Assembly: GCA_005879255.1 (NCBI GenBank)
Contig: VBKY01000146.1
Span: 1-5,969, forward strand
Direction of reading: 5' to 3'
Source of the DNA: Deltaproteobacteria bacterium
GTDB taxonomy: Bacteria; Desulfobacterota_B; Binatia; UBA9968
Length of the DNA: 5,969 nt
Within the stretch, counting starts at the first letter, position 1; the number at the start of each line of letters is the position of its first letter. Shown here piece after piece: positions 5,154-5,969 of this stretch. Below the pieces are notes generated by a model, which saw nothing but the letters and a program-made list of their open reading frames with translations, was not told the DNA's origin and searched no databases. Made by a program: the position numbers and the translations under genes.

Positions 5154-5969
5154 TTACGAGGGTGGCTTCGCCGGGGCGCCTTGTAATGCTTTTTGCATAG
5201 CATCCATCTCGGCTCCGAAAGTGCGCCAATCGCCTTTGCTTAGCGCATCGAACGCCCGACGATAGTGGTTAAGGGCTTCGGCATTGGCGCCGGTGGGTGG
5301 CAGTTCTTTTGTGCCAGCTCCGGGCGGTGGCGCGGATGTCGACGTGACAACCGCTGGCTTCCGTCCTTCCTGCGTGACTAGCGCGGCCAGCAAACTGTCG
5401 ACATCCTGAGCCATGACCACACGATCACCGGTGGAGGCGATCAGGCGCTTCAACTCCGGTAACTGGCGGCTTTCGGCACTCAAGTACAAAGGCTCGACAT
5501 ACAGCAAGGTGTCGTCGATCGGTATCGCCAATAGGTTACCTCGGATGACGCGCGAGCCGGCCTGGTTCCAGAGGGAAAGCTGCTGGGAGATCGTCGTATC
5601 CTGATCGATGCGGGCCTCGATCTGTGCCGGCCCGTAAATGAGCTTCTCCTTGGAAAAGGCAAACTCGATCACCTTGCCGTAGTTGTCACCGTCGCAGCGC
5701 GCCGCCAACCAGGCGATCATGTTGTCGCGATTGTTGGGCACCATCGGCAGCATCAAAATAAATTCCTCGCGAGGCTCTCCGGGCAATCGCATAATCGTGT
5801 AATACGGCTGCATCGTCGTGGCACTTTGCCCTTTGTGGCTCTCCTTCGGAAAGTTCCACAGATCTTCTTTGTTGTAGAACACCTCCGGATCTTGCATGTG
5901 ATAGGTGCTGTACACGCCTGCTTGGATAATAAAAAGATCTTCCGGGTAACGGACGTGCTTGCGTAACGA
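5154..5969 (-). CDS. UPF0182 family membrane protein, C-terminal part (5' end outside window)
   Basis: These are the last 271 residues of a larger protein that enters from the right edge; the frame is open to position 5969. The opening LRKHVRYPEDLFIIQ, followed by VYSTYHMQDPEVFYNKEDLW, is characteristic of UPF0182 (COG1615). The middle part (TIMRLPGEPREEFILMLPMVPNNRDNM, IAWLAARCDGDNYGK, RVIRGNLLAIPIDDTLLYVEPLYL) also fits. Full-length members are about 900-1000 residues with several N-terminal membrane helices and a large extracytoplasmic domain; the part seen here is soluble. The C-terminus has a Pro/Ala/Thr-rich linker near residues 207-230 and then a helical tail (YRRAFDALSKGDWRTFGAEM) that is common in the family. 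Cellular function is unknown. Internal GTG 5915 is not the start, because the homology continues upstream. Confidence 0.93.
   Translation of the reverse strand, partial: SLRKHVRYPEDLFIIQAGVYSTYHMQDPEVFYNKEDLWNFPKESHKGQSATTMQPYYTIMRLPGEPREEFILMLPMVPNNRDNMIAWLAARCDGDNYGKVIEFAFSKEKLIYGPAQIEARIDQDTTISQQLSLWNQAGSRVIRGNLLAIPIDDTLLYVEPLYLSAESRQLPELKRLIASTGDRVVMAQDVDSLLAALVTQEGRKPAVVTSTSAPPPGAGTKELPPTGANAEALNHYRRAFDALSKGDWRTFGAEMDAMQKALQGAPAKPPS

Overview
The window looks like chromosomal DNA of an uncultured environmental bacterium of moderate GC content. The gene set is a c-heme lipoprotein with a carboxypeptidase-regulatory-like domain, a stand-alone NMT1/SsuA-type binding protein, an SMP-30-like beta-propeller and a UPF0182 membrane protein. 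This mix reminds me of soil or sediment 'Deltaproteobacteria'-like lineages (Desulfobacterota, Binatota, Rokubacteria/NC10), but the sequence does not fix the phylum. I see no transposase, integrase, tRNA, rRNA or CRISPR array.

Layout: (1) 1-614, minus strand, the N-terminal part of a lipoprotein with a carboxypeptidase-regulatory-like domain and a CxxCH heme site, running off the left edge. (2) 792-1097, minus, a 101-residue conserved-looking hypothetical protein. It lies 68 nt downstream of (3) 1166-1858, minus, a Crp/Fnr-family regulator, so the two may be co-transcribed. (4) 1859-2404, a 546-nt gap with no convincing gene. It holds three inverted repeats and five copies of AAAAGCT. (5) 2405-3391, minus, an orphan ABC-type substrate-binding protein. 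(6) 3392-3819, a divergent promoter region with several dyads. (7) 3820-4848, plus, a secreted SMP-30/NHL-like beta-propeller. (8) 4849-5153, a gap containing a previously unmarked remnant of an RluA-family pseudouridine synthase on the minus strand. The remnant is enclosed by a 9-bp inverted repeat. (9) 5154-5969, minus, the C-terminal 271 residues of a UPF0182 protein that enters from the right edge.

Functionally this is a patchwork and not one pathway. Four products (heme lipoprotein, binding protein, beta-propeller, UPF0182) are exported or membrane-associated. The Crp/Fnr regulator is the only transcription factor and the natural candidate for the Crp-geometry palindrome TGTCA-N6-TGACA upstream of it. 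No complete novel system can be claimed. The most unusual items are the RluA remnant, the AAAAGCT repeat cluster with its dyads, and the heme lipoprotein.
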